A DNA stretch of 64,000 nucleotides. It comes from Ottelia alismoides. Taxonomy: Eukaryota; Streptophyta; Magnoliopsida; Alismatales; Hydrocharitaceae. Both the position numbers and the translations under genes were made by a program. Shown here in pieces: positions 45,527 to 57,287 of this stretch. The stretch lies in contig JAZKJV010009628.1 of NCBI GenBank assembly GCA_037367405.1, positions 1 to 64,000 of the forward strand, written 5' to 3'. Each line of letters starts with the position of its first letter. The first letter of the stretch is position 1. The notes below the pieces were generated by a model, which saw only the letters and a program-made list of their open reading frames with translations, did no database searches and had not been told where the DNA came from.

Positions 45527-48500
45527 TGATGAATCTCGATTCATCATTCTTTATTCTATCATTTTGGCCTTAAAAACCCAAGCAAATGCATGTAAATAAC
45601 ATCAATTTGTACATAATAGCATTCATTATTTATTGCATTAAATGTACATAGAATAAGGTTTTTAATGCCAAAATTATAGAATAAAGAGAAGAAAAGAAAA
45701 AGGAATAAAATATTGCAAATATTTTATGACCCTAACCCTGAGACCAAGGCTAGCATGGAATTGGTCGACAAGGAATAAAGTAGGGGAGATAAGGGACATT
45801 ATACAATAAATACCTCATTTATTTATTCATTCATTTATGCATTTTTGACACCTATTTTGGACATAATTATTTGTTCATCAAATAAAAATATTTTGTACAT
45901 GAAAGTTGTAGATAATAATGTAAATAAAACTACAAATTTGAGTTTGTGTAAAAATAATACTCAGTGTACGTTTTATACACAGAATAAAAAGCCAGAATCT
46001 CAACTTCACATACCCATATCTCGCAAATAAAAACTCCAAATCACCCAAACTGACCTTTAATTGTATATATCTTTCTATGAATTAATTAATAAAATTGGTT
46101 TCATAATTTTTGGAGTTCATCTGTGGAAGATAGGTTTTTGGCCCACCTTGTATATAGGACTGATTTAAATATTTATTTTATTCAATATTTATTATTACTA
46201 TAAATTTATATTTTTAGAATTTTGTAAATAATGTATATAATACATGTACATATTGAAATTAAAAGAAAACCAAAAAGAATTTGTAAAATAAAATAAGTCT
46301 ACAAAATTCATAGACAAAATACCTATGCTACCTATATGTATATAAATAAAAGAGATTTTATTCTTTTATTCTTTATTCATCTCTATTTTTATAACGATGT
46401 ATATATTATATATAGCTTATTAAAATACAAATCCAAAATAAAAACAAATAAAATTCCTTAAATAAATAAAAAAAATATATAATATATAGGTAAAATACCT
46501 ATAAGTATACCTACATATACTTGTTTATTTAAAAATAAAAATAAACTCATAAAATTAAACAAAAATACCCTCACACTCACAAAAATAAATTATAAATTTA
46601 TAAAATAAGAAAATAAAATAATAAAATAAAATAAACAAAATAAAAGTAAAATACACAAAATACATGTAAATACATGCATATACACATTATTAAAGAAAAA
46701 CTATAATAAAACACTTCAAAAAATTAAATAAAAATCATAAATAAATACTACATGAATTAATACACATTTTTTATTTTATAAGAAAAAATTAATAAAATCA
46801 TTTATTAGGTCAAATAAATCATTTTCACATAAAATGCCCTATTTTGTCCTATAGCGGCTGAGGTGGACCAATCAGGTCCCTCCGCAAGTTGACCCCAGTC
46901 AACTTGACCTCCAGCCGCCCGATGTGATGCAATGCATCTCTTCCCCGATTTTTATGCCTTTTTCCTGGGCGTCTCGTCCACCGATTACACTTGATGTCTT
47001 CTGACAAAATCTTCGTTGATCATTGCACATCCTCGCCCCATCTTTTGTTGTCATGTACATAGCTTGTATCGCCGACCGCGGCCCGGTCAATAAGGGTGCC
47101 CAGCCTGTGTTTAAATAAAGAACCACCGCCTCCTCCACAAAATTTGGTCAGCCTCGCCCCATTTTCTTCCTTGCATTCAGTCCCAGGTGTGCTCCTCGTG
47201 ACAGGAGGATGCTGCCGACACCTTGAATCGGCTGGAGATGGTGGTGGTTGCACCCACGGCGGCGCTCCAGCAGCCGCCCTGCTCCCTGGAGTTTCTTCAG
47301 GTATAAGAGCTGCGCGCTTACATTTTTAGGTAGATTTTTATTCCCGCATTTTATTTCTGCATTTTATTTCGCCTTTAGTTCAGTAGCATAGGGTAGATTA
47401 GTTAATTCGAAGTTCGCCGGAGCTCCGCTCCGGCGACTTCTCCACCGTGCCATCGATCGATTCCCGACTCACTTTCACCTCCATTTCACTCCCCACCGTC
47501 TTCTCCACCTCCGAGCCACCTGAACCCAACCAGATCTGCCCTAGATCTGCGAATCGAAGCTCCTCCACCGCCTTCCGCCGGAGCTTCTCCGCCCATCGTC
47601 ATCCCCTTGCTTCCAGTTTCAAATCCCGGGTCGAAGAGAGAGACCTCGAGCCCCTCTACCTTTCTGTGCAGGTTAGGTGCGGTAAAGAGCACCAGGAGAC
47701 GAACCCCAAGCAGGCGGAGGTACCTGGAGCTGCGTTTCTTCACCGAGCTCTCAGAGGCGCTCCAGCGTACCTCCGGTCGATCTAAGACCTCCAGCAGTTC
47801 AGGCAACCTTCCAGGAAGCTTTTGGGACCTTCAGGAGCGGCAGAGACCGGCGGAGTCGCGAAATCTGGTCGGAAGAAGCTCGTCCCGGCGAGCCTTCTTC
47901 CCTGTTCTTCCACGCTAGCCCTCTGCCGTTGGATGAAGATCAAGGCCCCAGTTCAAGTGACAGCCGTCCGATGGAGCAGCCCTCAGACCGTCAGATCACC
48001 TCGGGTGATCTAATATGAACCCTACATCGACGAACCGGTATACGCCGTTGGATGTGCGACACGTGTCCAAGTAAAGCCTTCATCGCCGTCCACCAGTGCG
48101 CGTTTAGGGGTAATTTTCATATTTAGCCCCCACTCTTTTCGTAATTAAGTTTTAATTCTGTAAAAAAAATATAACGTTGTAAATAATGTGGAAATTTTGC
48201 GTGGAACCCCTGTATTGTTTTTCATATTACACTTGGGTCCAGTCCACATCACCTCACGTGTCGTCCCACGTGAGGTGGGTAAATTGCACGCGCCCCCTGT
48301 ATGTTTGTATATTTATCTTCAGTCCATAAAATAAAATCTAAAGTGTATTATTTTTGTGAAAATTGCAACCAGGACCCTGGAGATCCTGAAATTGCATTTT
48401 GGTCCTTGTGGGTGCGGAGCACGTGTAGTCCCACGTGCTGAGTATTTTGCGCTGGGGTCCCTGGCGGGTTTTGCATTTCGCTTTAGCCCTTACATTTGCA

Positions 48501-49635
48501 AACCACGTGTCATATTTTTGGTATTTTTGCACAGAAATCCCTGACTTTATTTCTATTTGCAAAAATACCCCTGCCAGGCTGCATTATTTTTGTGTCTTTT
48601 ATGCATTTATTAAAAATACCTATGTTTCTCCTAAAATTCCACAAAAATTAGGGTAGATGTTTCATGCAGTGTACTTTCACGCCCGCATTTGAATTTGCAT
48701 TTTTTGCATTTTACCTAATTTTTAAAATTCAAATGGAGCCTAAATAATCACTGTTTAAAATATAACATACCAAAAAAAATGGAAAAATATTTTGAAAGAT
48801 TCAAAAAAAAATATATATGGTACATTTATATATATATATTGAGTCCAGAAAATGAAAAACCCTAAAAATAGAAAAAGAAAACATAAAAATTTCAAGAAGC
48901 TCCAAAATCCTAAAAAAAAGAGAGAAAAACCCTTCAAAAATACAAAAAAATATGTTTTCTTATTTTATAATTATCTATATTAAAAAATTAATTTGGGTTA
49001 TTTTTGGACTTATTTCATATTTTAAAACCCAAATTATTTGCGACCTATTTAATTAGTCCTATATTAGGGACATTTTTTGGAATAAAAAATACATAAAAAT
49101 TAGAAAATTCCAGAAAAATAACATAAAAATTAGAAAAATATAAAAACCCTAAAAATGTTATACTTAATATATTTTGAGAATGTATATATATATATATATC
49201 ATATACTACATTTCTCTCTCTTCTTATACATATCTATATATATATATCTATTATACACTTAAAAATATAAAAAGAAAATAAAAAATTACAAAACATAAAA
49301 ACTAAATAAAAATCATAAAACCCAAAATAAAAAAATAGAAAAATAAAAACCCACAAAAACAATAAGAATTGGACATGATCATTAAATTGAATAACTACGC
49401 AACCAATTTCACACTCAACCTTTCGCCTCCTAGTGTTCGACTTCTACTTGTGCTTACACCTATACACATTTGCATGTAGAGTTATAATAAATTTTAACTC
49501 CACACTTTTGAGATTTAATTGCATATATTTCATTGTGGGTTAATTGTTGTTTTATTCCAGATTTCGTGTGGTCGACTCAGCGACTGGGTTCCCGCCTTGT
49601 AAGGAACTTAAGACCACCGATTTCCGGAGTAAACA
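45527..49635 (+). repeat. Element H, 3' LTR (4.1 kb)
   Basis: Complete LTR from TGATGAATC to AAACA followed by the TSD. The AT-rich outer parts flank a GC-rich core (46850-48060) whose ORFs on both strands (for example 47447-47785 and 47486-47806) lack domains. Two CACGTG inverted repeats follow the core. Confidence 0.88.
48250..48439. promoter_or_regulatory. Two G-box inverted repeats in H LTR
   Basis: CACCTCACGTG and CACGTGAGGTG (48250-48260, 48267-48277) are a perfect 11-bp inverted repeat around six bases. AGCACGTG and CACGTGCT (48418-48425, 48432-48439) repeat the design with another six-base spacer. Both spacers end in GTCC. Confidence 0.65.
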
Positions 49636-50036
49636 ATTACCGATGCAAAAGACAGCCTTGAAGGAGGAGATGGAGAACGATGTACATCTGGTGTGTTGCA
49701 ATCATGTACAATATCATCGCTTGTCCGTCGATGGGAGACCACCTTTGTTACAACATGGAAGACAATAATTTATGCAAAAGTTCATATTAAAGTGAATAAT
49801 TAAATATAAATATTTACCAATGATGGTCGTGTAGCTGGAGAGGGTGAATGTTGCTCTTCTTGTGTGTTGTGATCATGTGCTCTGCGATCAACTGCCCGTC
49901 GATGAGGAGGCATCTGCATTACAATAATCATGACATTATATTGAAAAGAGTCTGCAAAGTATATCTCATATATTGTAGCAAGCAAAGCAATAATAATTAG
50001 ACATAGAAATAATAATTGCATATATTATTACCTTTA

Positions 50037-51273
50037 CTAGCTTAAATTATCTTCTTGATATGCTTCACTTTCCTCATCGGAATCATTTATATCTCTTTCA
50101 TGCGTATTGTAATAGGCTCGCGGTATTGTTCTAACCGGAATTATCCATCCAGGTCTTTCAACATTGTCAACAAAAAAAACTTGTTCAACCCGACTTGCAA
50201 GTGCAAATGGTTCCTCTGTCCCCAATATACGACTTCGATTTAATCTAATACTACCATCTTTGTTTTTTATAAAACCTCTATCTTTATTGAATACATCAAA
50301 TCATATACATTTGAAAACGGCAACACACTTATCGTGTGTGAAACTGATGTCAATGGTTTCAATTACCTCTCCATAGTAGCCATCCAAGCCTGATTGAAGA
50401 TGAGATTTCACAATTACACCACACATTTGTGTTCTTCTATGTAAGTCAACAGATTTGATTCGAAACTTAAATCCATTAACTGTATAAGTAGTATATGTGT
50501 GGACAAATGAAAATGGTCTTTCGGCTAAAATCTGCAACTCAGGAGTCCATCTACTATCTTGACAATCTTTGAGCTGGTTCAGTTTAGACCTAAACCACTG
50601 AAAGAAATTATGCGCATAGATAGACTTTCGCGTTCAAGATTTTGAAACATATCATTGTACTCTTTGAAAAATATATCAAGTTGTTTAATCTGCATTAATA
50701 TGTAATAATGAGCCAAATTCATCTCATCAGCATCTAAAATCTTTCGAGTTGTGCCACTTGCTGGCTTTCCATAATTGAAAGAATAGATAAAATACCATCA
50801 TCATCATTGTCAACGTCTATGTCATCTTTACTTTCTTCTACAGAGTTGCAGATATCACTTTCATCGTCAAGATATAATGATGAAAAATTAACACATTCTT
50901 CGAAGAGATAACCTTCTACTATAGAATCTTCTGGATGTGCCATATTAAATACATGGTCTTTTAACTTCTTAAGAAATCTCTCTACTGGATACATCCATCT
51001 GTATTGTACCGGTCCTGCAATTCGAGCCTCGTTGGCCAAGTGGACTACTAAGTGAACCATCACATCAAAGAATGATGGTGGGAAAATCTGCTCCAACTTG
51101 CATAATGTCTCTACAATATCAGTCTCCCATCTTAGCAAAATAGTAGGATCAAGAACTTTAGAACAAATAGCTTTGAAATAAAAACCGAGCTACATCAATG
51201 GTTCTAGTACATTATCAGGTAGACTTCCACGTAGAGCTAATGACATAAATACTTGCATATATATATATATATA

Positions 51274-51319
<46 letters not shown>

Positions 51320-53277
51320 GTTATCATGACTCTTTAGGTCAGAAATTTTTCTATCATCTATATTAACACATTTTGATAAATTTGTTGCATAACCTTCATG
51401 AACTCGAATCGCTTTCAAAAACCTTAAAATAGTTTCTCGTTTTTCACGTGGCAATGTATAGCATGCATTTGGTAATTCAAATGTATTTTCTCCGACCTCA
51501 ATTGGATGCAAATCACTTCTGATACGTAATTGTTGAAGATCTTGTCTACTTCTAAGTGTATCCTTAGATGTGCCTGATAAATTTAAAATGCATAGAATGT
51601 TGTCCATGACATTCTTTTCAATATGCATGACATCTAAATTGTGTCTAATTTTTAAATCTTTCCAATATGGTAATTCTTTAAAGAATATGCTCTTTTTCCT
51701 CCAACCGCCTGTTCTAGTTTGTTTAAACGGACGTCCAAGTAGAACTTCCTCCAAACATTGTTGCTGATTCCATATTTCTGCTCCACTGTAACGGATGCTT
51801 CCCAAGTTCAAACATTCCCCGGCTGAATTACCATCAAACTTCTTATTGAACCGACGATCCCTCCATTTATGTGTTTCTGGAAGAAAACGACGATGATCCA
51901 TGTAACATTGTTTTAAACTTCCACTCAGACGTAAACTATGTGTTCGATCCATACAAATAGGACATGCAATATATCCTTTTGTACTCCACCAGGATAAATT
52001 TGCGTATGCAGGAAAATCATTAATGGTCCATAAAATTGCTGCTCGCATACAAAAAGTTTCATTTTTTTCTGCATCATATGTTTCAACACCATTGATCCAC
52101 AGAACCTTCAACTATTCAAGTAAGGTTGTAGATATACATCAATTGCATTTCCAGGACCTTTACTTTCAGGTATTAATAATGGCATCATTGTAAACATAGA
52201 TTTCATGCACATCCACGATGGCAAATTGTATGTGAATACGACAACTGGCCATATAGAGTAGCTATTGTTCATGTTACCGAAAGGATTGAAACCATCACTT
52301 GCAATCCCAAGTCTAACATTACGCATCTCACTTGCAAAATCTGGATGGATCAAATCAAATCTTTTCCACTCCTCAATATCAGCTGGATGGCGCAAAAGAC
52401 CATTACAATTATCTTTTCTTATCTTCTTATGCCATGACATCCATTTTCCAGTTTTTTGTGATTGATAGAGGCATTGCAACCTAGGAATTAAAGGAAAATA
52501 TCGCAGAATCTTTGCCGGCTTTTGTCTTCTCTTGTTGTTGACTACAGAATCACAAGCATCTTTGTATCTGGAACTTTTACAATGTGGATAAAATTCAAGG
52601 TCGCTATTTTCATTCCAAAATAAAATACAATCATTTGAACATGCGTCAATCTTCACACAATTCATTCCTAATGTATGAAGAGTCTTCTTAGCCTCATACC
52701 AACTTTGCGGATAATTTGATGGATTCTCTAATAACTCAGAAATAAACTGCATCATATCTGACATTAAGGCGGTTGTATCTCGATGCTTAGCTTTCAATTT
52801 GAATAGTTTTAAGATGAATTTGAATCGAGACATCTTCAACCCATTGGCAATAGGTTCCTCAGCTTCCATAAAAGCTTTGAGAAATTGATCCCTTCCATTG
52901 TCAACCTTCTCAACATTGTCCAAATTACCTTCGAATTTAATAGGTTCATCTGCTACCATAGGAGTAATAATATCTTCCGGTCGTTCTTCGACTTCTGCAA
53001 CTTCTGATGTTGTTTGTAGTCATTCCTCCTCTCCATGTAAATTCCAAATAATATATCTTTGCCACCATCCATTCAAAATAATGTGATCATATACTTCCTT
53101 TCATTTATATCTCTTGTTGTTCATACACTTCTGACAAGGGCAATAAATACAATCCTTGCTAGATCCATGTCTGAAACGTGCTCTATCGGAATGAAATGCC
53201 TAGTCTAAAAAATCATGAACTCCTCGATTATATACTTCTATATGTGACAACCGCTTAGTCAACCAAGTCTTGTCCAT
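50037..53277 (-). pseudogene. CACTA transposase (TNP2-like), broken
   Basis: Starts at ATG 53277 with MDKTWLTKRL and the Cys pair CPCQKCMNNK of the transposase-associated domain. The Transposase_21 core spans 52959-51320 (KTLHTLGMNCVKIDACSNDC, ICMDRTHSLRL, LDVMHIEKNVMDNI). A DUF4218-type part (SFFDVMVHLVVHL, RWMYPVERFLK; 51138-50734) and a DUF4216-type end (VNGFKFRIKSVD, QVFFVDNVERPGWIIPVR; 50537-50037) follow. It would cut and join the CACTA ends. Damage includes stops after FLD, near 53100 and after PLM, a frameshift at about 52110 and an (AT)n tract in place of codons at 51257-51316. Domain names are family knowledge; residues are read directly. Confidence 0.92.
51257..51316. repeat. (AT)n microsatellite inside the transposase
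   Basis: About 30 AT units, with one C interruption, lie between codons for SHDNH and for VFMSLALRG. It adds a run of Ile-Tyr codons in the current frame. Confidence 0.95.
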
Positions 53278-55130
53278 CTACATAAAGTATATCAATCCAT
53301 CAGCTAGATATATATAATAGGAGAATATATAAATACAGTATGGTCTAAACGGACTCTTCCGAAAGTTGTCTGCCTTGCTTAAGAAAAAAAAGATATTTTT
53401 CTAAAGAATTTTTAATTAAAAAAAGATGATGAAAAAGGCTATCTATTCTTGGATAAGAGTGGTCACCGCCTATGCTTCCTCCCCTTGCCCATTTCTATCT
53501 ATCCATAGTGGGAGAGGGAGGGAGAAGACAACAAAATGGATGGGAGGAAGTAATCAGACCTGTCAGAGTGGGCTTAATGGCATTAATATTCGATCACATC
53601 ACTGGCCAATGGCCACCCCAACCGGCCTTGCAATACCCCCTACCCACCTACATCCCTCCTTCCCTATTGCCTTGGATCTTGTTCTTTGTTTTTACCCTTC
53701 ACCATCTTCACCACGAAGTAACATGGGATCAGGCAACGAATTTACTCTAAACCACAAATACTCCAAACTTTACCTCGGGATAGGAATATATCTGTCTGAT
53801 TATCGTATCTACCAATCTCACAGTTTTCCCATCAAATAATCCAAAATCCCTCATCATCCAGATCTAAATATTACGTGGCTTTCTTTTCAAGCAAATCCAT
53901 GATTAATTTAACATTTAAATCATCAATTAACTTCATCAACATCACAATTTTATACCAAAGTTGATACTACGATTGGGTATTCTTTTAATAGCATGGAAAC
54001 AGAAAAGCTCCACAATTAAAATCAGATTTTGCATAATGATCTAAATAGGTAGACTGATAGTAGATAGTATTCCCTCGAATCCTCACTTGTATTGGCAGAG
54101 GTGATCCATAACTTCTTTTATGTAGATTCTTTCAAGATGGGCACATGTCCAATGTCGTTAGCTAGATTTTGATACTATACATATGATCAAAAAGCTAACC
54201 ATTGATGCCCATGATGGGAATCTCACACAGAAAAATCTAAGTTCTGAAACTATCTTAAAGAGCCCTGGATGTGCATCTAAATAATAATTAATATCAAGAG
54301 CAACATCTACATCCATTCAATCTTGTTGATATTTTCCATGAACTACCTCTCTTCAGTTATATAGATTCAACCAGCATTTCAACTTCAACATTCAAGACCG
54401 GCTCTAAAACTTGAACATGAGAAAAGAGTACATATGTGATTGCAAATATCTAGTCCTCGTGGATTTCATACTGAAATATTATTAACATCAAAATAAAAGT
54501 ACCACTAGTTGCTCAAGATCCTGCATCTGAACAAAACCCACCCTGAAACAGCTTCTCACGACATGTAAATTCCATTACTTCCAGCCTGACGATGGATCCT
54601 CAAACTTTACTATTTACATTTAAAATTGATAGAACCGAAAGAATAAATGAGGAAAGAAATAAAAAACGCAAATGGAGAAATCCTTATTTGGAGCCATACC
54701 TTCTTCACTAGGAAGGTTCGAGCCTCACACTAAAATACTATCCAGGACCATCAACATTCATCTGCATTGGAAAGGAACACCCACATCTCAAAATCAAAAT
54801 TTTCTATTGAATCTCACCTTCCAGATCATTACCCACATCACCATTCAAACGTGCATATACATGAAGGGGATAACATCAATGAGATAGGATGAGAAGGGAA
54901 AGAGCGCATACCTAAATGAAGACGGAGGATGTGCCCGTCACTAGCAGACCGATGAACAACGAGAAGAAGGGGGAGCGGCGAGTGGGGATTGTGGGAGAAT
55001 GAGGGATTTAGGGCTTTAGGGATCAAAGCGGGAATTACAAGCGGGAGTTTTTTTGGGGGCTGAATTTTATTTAGAAGGGAGGATTTTTTGGGGGTTCAAA
55101 GGTAATCACAAGGGAGCGGGATTGTGGTAA
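53278..55130 (-). other. CACTA 5' region without genes
   Basis: Upstream of TNP2 on the minus strand. Short frames on both strands (for example 53426-53839 plus) show no domain. Promoter and untranslated leader of the transposase would be here, but I cannot mark them with confidence. Confidence 0.5.
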
Positions 55131-55370
55131 GTGATGAGCTTTGGCTACAAAAGTTTTACCATAATGTAAACTTATTTGCAACGGTAGTATAATCAACGCT
55201 AAATATTATTTTCCACGGTAATATAACCGTGGTCTAAGACTTTTGTCCACAATATTTATCGACGTTGTTGTGTTTTAGCCACAATCATTTTACCGTTTCG
55301 TAAGATCATTTGCGAGGGTAATATTAACCGTGCCTTGAATGTGTGGCTAATACATTATTTTCTAGTAGTG
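55130..55370. repeat. Right terminal and subterminal repeats of the CACTA element
   Basis: CCACGGTAATATAACCGTGG at 55213-55232 is the near-perfect counterpart of the left palindrome. Further TTTACCGT and GCCACA variants lead to the terminal CTAGTAGTG. Confidence 0.85.
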
Positions 55371-55373
55371 TAG

Positions 55374-57287
55374 CCTGAACTTGGACTGGGATCGAGGTAG
55401 AGGGCGCAGACTTCTCGTCTCACCATCTGAACAAGCAGTTGACATCCACCTGTAAGTTGTGAATTTCATTCCTGTAGGATTGGAGCTCGTCGAGTATCTG
55501 TTGCTGTGTGTCTAAGGGTCTTGACCAAGAAGGAAAGAGACAATACTAGGAAGAAAAATGGGAAGACCGACATTGATGGCCAGGTTACTACCTTTGCTGG
55601 TGTTGGTGCTGGGGTATCTGCTGAAATTGCGGGTCCCACTGGCCCGCCTAGTAATTAACTTGTCAGCCATGCTGCTAGTACTGATGTCGCTGCTGGGGTG
55701 GTTGGAATCCAGGGTTCTGCTGTGAAGGAGATGGTGCAGAGGTAAATGCGGTGATGTGAAAGGTCGAGGGATGCTAGTAGGTCTGTTTATCCCTCGTACT
55801 TCTCTGCCTGTCAGAATCCATAGTATACCATACTCCATTTACCTCCCAAACCAGTGGAGGCTTCTCTTGAGTTGTCTCTGCTGATGGAGGAGGCTACTGG
55901 AAAGACTGGGCATAGGACTGGTCCTGCTCCTACGACTGGGGTTTCCCTAACACCAACTGCTCCTGAACATGGTGAACTCGGTACATGGGAGCAGCATGTG
56001 CAATCACGACATGTATCCTTATCTTAGATTCCTTCTCAGCCAAATCCTCCATTTGTTTTGGAAATTTAGAGATGCTCCGATCTAACTAATCAATCCTCAT
56101 GTCAATCCTCTCGACTATTGTAAACTTTTCTGCAATAAGCCCCATGTCGGGGATTATGTCTTGAGAGAGATCAACTACAATTTATTCCCCCCTCCAGATA
56201 AGAGTGAACTGGGGGATGATGTATAGGCTTTGCTGGTCATCTATGAGCGGTTGGTTTCAGCCATCTGCTTGAATACCTTTTAGATGATATCGGATCCTCG
56301 TAATGTATAGCTACCTCCACATACAACGCTCACTAAACCTTACATCTTTGGGATGAGACCACTGTAGAACGATTGGGCTAAGATGTCGTCATTTAGAACA
56401 TGACAGGGGCACTTTTGCAGGATATCCTTGAACATTTCCCTGCATCACAAAATGCTTCATGGGGTAACTGGGAAAGCTCGTAATGCGCATCCTCATCATC
56501 TTAGTCCTACTCAAGGGTTAGAACTTCTTTAGAAAATGGTGCTTGAACTGGGAATATGTAGTGAATGCCACTCCCAAGTTCTTTACCCAGTAGTCGGTTT
56601 TGCCACCCAAGACAATTGGAAGGGTCGTGAGCCAAATATAATCGTGGCTAACCCTAGGATGTCAGAGGTTAGCACAGATGAGCTCAAAAACCCTTCGGAA
56701 TGCTTATGGATCCTCAGAAGCATTCCTATTAAAATGTGGCAAGAAGTTTAGAAACTGCAGCTTCAACTCAAAATCAACTTCGGATTTGGCTGGACTCAAA
56801 TAGTTCTGAATTATATATTGACTGGGGTTTTACGCTATACCCATTGGTTGTTCTACCAGCACATTGAGATGTCCTAACTAAGATCTGAGTAATGCGTGTT
56901 GCTACTCAGATGCACCTAATCTGGCCAATACCATTCTCACCGGGTCCTCAAGGTGTTCTTCTTCCTCTTTTTTCTTCTTTGGAGGCATTTTACTCGAATA
57001 TTCTTTCGGGCCTGATTCACTAATGTGGTACAGATTATAAGAGGATTCAGGAATCAAGATATTCTCACCAAGGTAAAGGTCTCCCTCGGTGAGGTGGGAG
57101 GAGAGAAAGGGAGTGGTTTGTGAGTGACCATCCCGAGAGTGAGTGATCCTGAACTCAAGAGGGTCTTGAGTCTAGGTTGGTCCAGGTTGTGAATCAACCT
57201 TTGAAAACATACTTCTTTGAGGGTTCAATGAGAGATTCACAAAGTTTGGATAAATCCCCCAATTAGCCATCTTCGATGTCAAAAGAA
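55374..57287 (-). pseudogene. Element E gag (N-terminal and capsid part), broken
   Basis: Begins near 57287 with MANWGIYPNFVNLSLNPQ and continues DGHSQTTPFLSSHLTEGDLY. The capsid-like part reads KMMRMRITSFPQLPHEAF, frame-shifted (56400-56560), and NLRHPRVSHDYIW (56620-56670). A coiled segment VERIDMRID, then LDRSISKFPKQMEDLAEKES, follows (56030-56130). The same blocks occur in element F's gag. Gag would form the virus-like particle. Many stops and frameshifts are present. It is interrupted by the CACTA element at TAG 55371-55373. Confidence 0.72.

Larger units (their letters stand above)
41917..49635 (+). mobile_element. Element H: LTR retroelement inside the CACTA element
   Basis: Starts TGATGAATCTCG at 41917 and ends GAGTAAACA at 49635, with exact TSD ATTAC (41912-41916, 49636-49640). 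A complete 3' LTR (45527-49635) follows a polypurine tract. The 5' LTR is reduced to its first 368 bp. The interior (42285-45526) holds only 3' UTR-type DNA with five hairpin-polypurine modules, and no gag or pol. LTR start and modules tie it to the Athila group. About nine differences in 368 aligned LTR bases make it the youngest dated insertion here. Confidence 0.9.
39856..49913 (-). pseudogene. CACTA second gene (Transposase_24/TNPA-like), split by element H
   Basis: The gene runs right to left with splice-compatible exons. Four related 96-114-bp exons occur at 49818-49913, 49641-49742, 41713-41814 and the start of 41238-41611. Then come 41067-41165 (ESFSWEVNDELDKMILSH), 40862-40972 (NIPISQLLANVPEGITEEDW), 40494-40588 (CRNAHNRSKLTHAAHRMG) and a C-terminal part 39856-40241 (EATGPEHPG, HDRVTRLEVLLGEIAK). 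The pattern NR-KL...H-GRK and VTRLE matches plant Transposase_24 proteins accompanying TNP2. Frameshifts lie after HRMG and in the C-terminal part. Element H (41917-49635) separates exons 2 and 3. It would have bound subterminal repeats. Confidence 0.75.
39150..55370 (-). mobile_element. CACTA (En/Spm-type) DNA transposon, 16.2 kb
   Basis: Termini are CACTACTAAAAAA at 39150 and, inverted, CACTACTAGAAAA ending at 55370 (12 of 13 identical), flanked by the 3-bp TSD TAG (39147-39149, 55371-55373). Subterminal regions are packed with CCACGGTAAT-type motifs. On the minus strand the TNP2-like transposase (53277-50037) is followed by a second, Transposase_24-like gene (49913-39856). Both are broken. 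Element H (7.7 kb) sits inside the second gene; without it the transposon is about 8.5 kb. It lies in element E's gag. Confidence 0.95.

Noticed and set aside
47447..47918. ORFs of 103-112 aa on both strands in H LTR
   Set aside because: GC-rich LTR core, mutually overlapping frames, no domain.
53426..53839. 137-aa plus-strand ORF upstream of TNP2
   Set aside because: No domain, opposite strand to the CACTA genes, overlapping alternative frame; likely chance.
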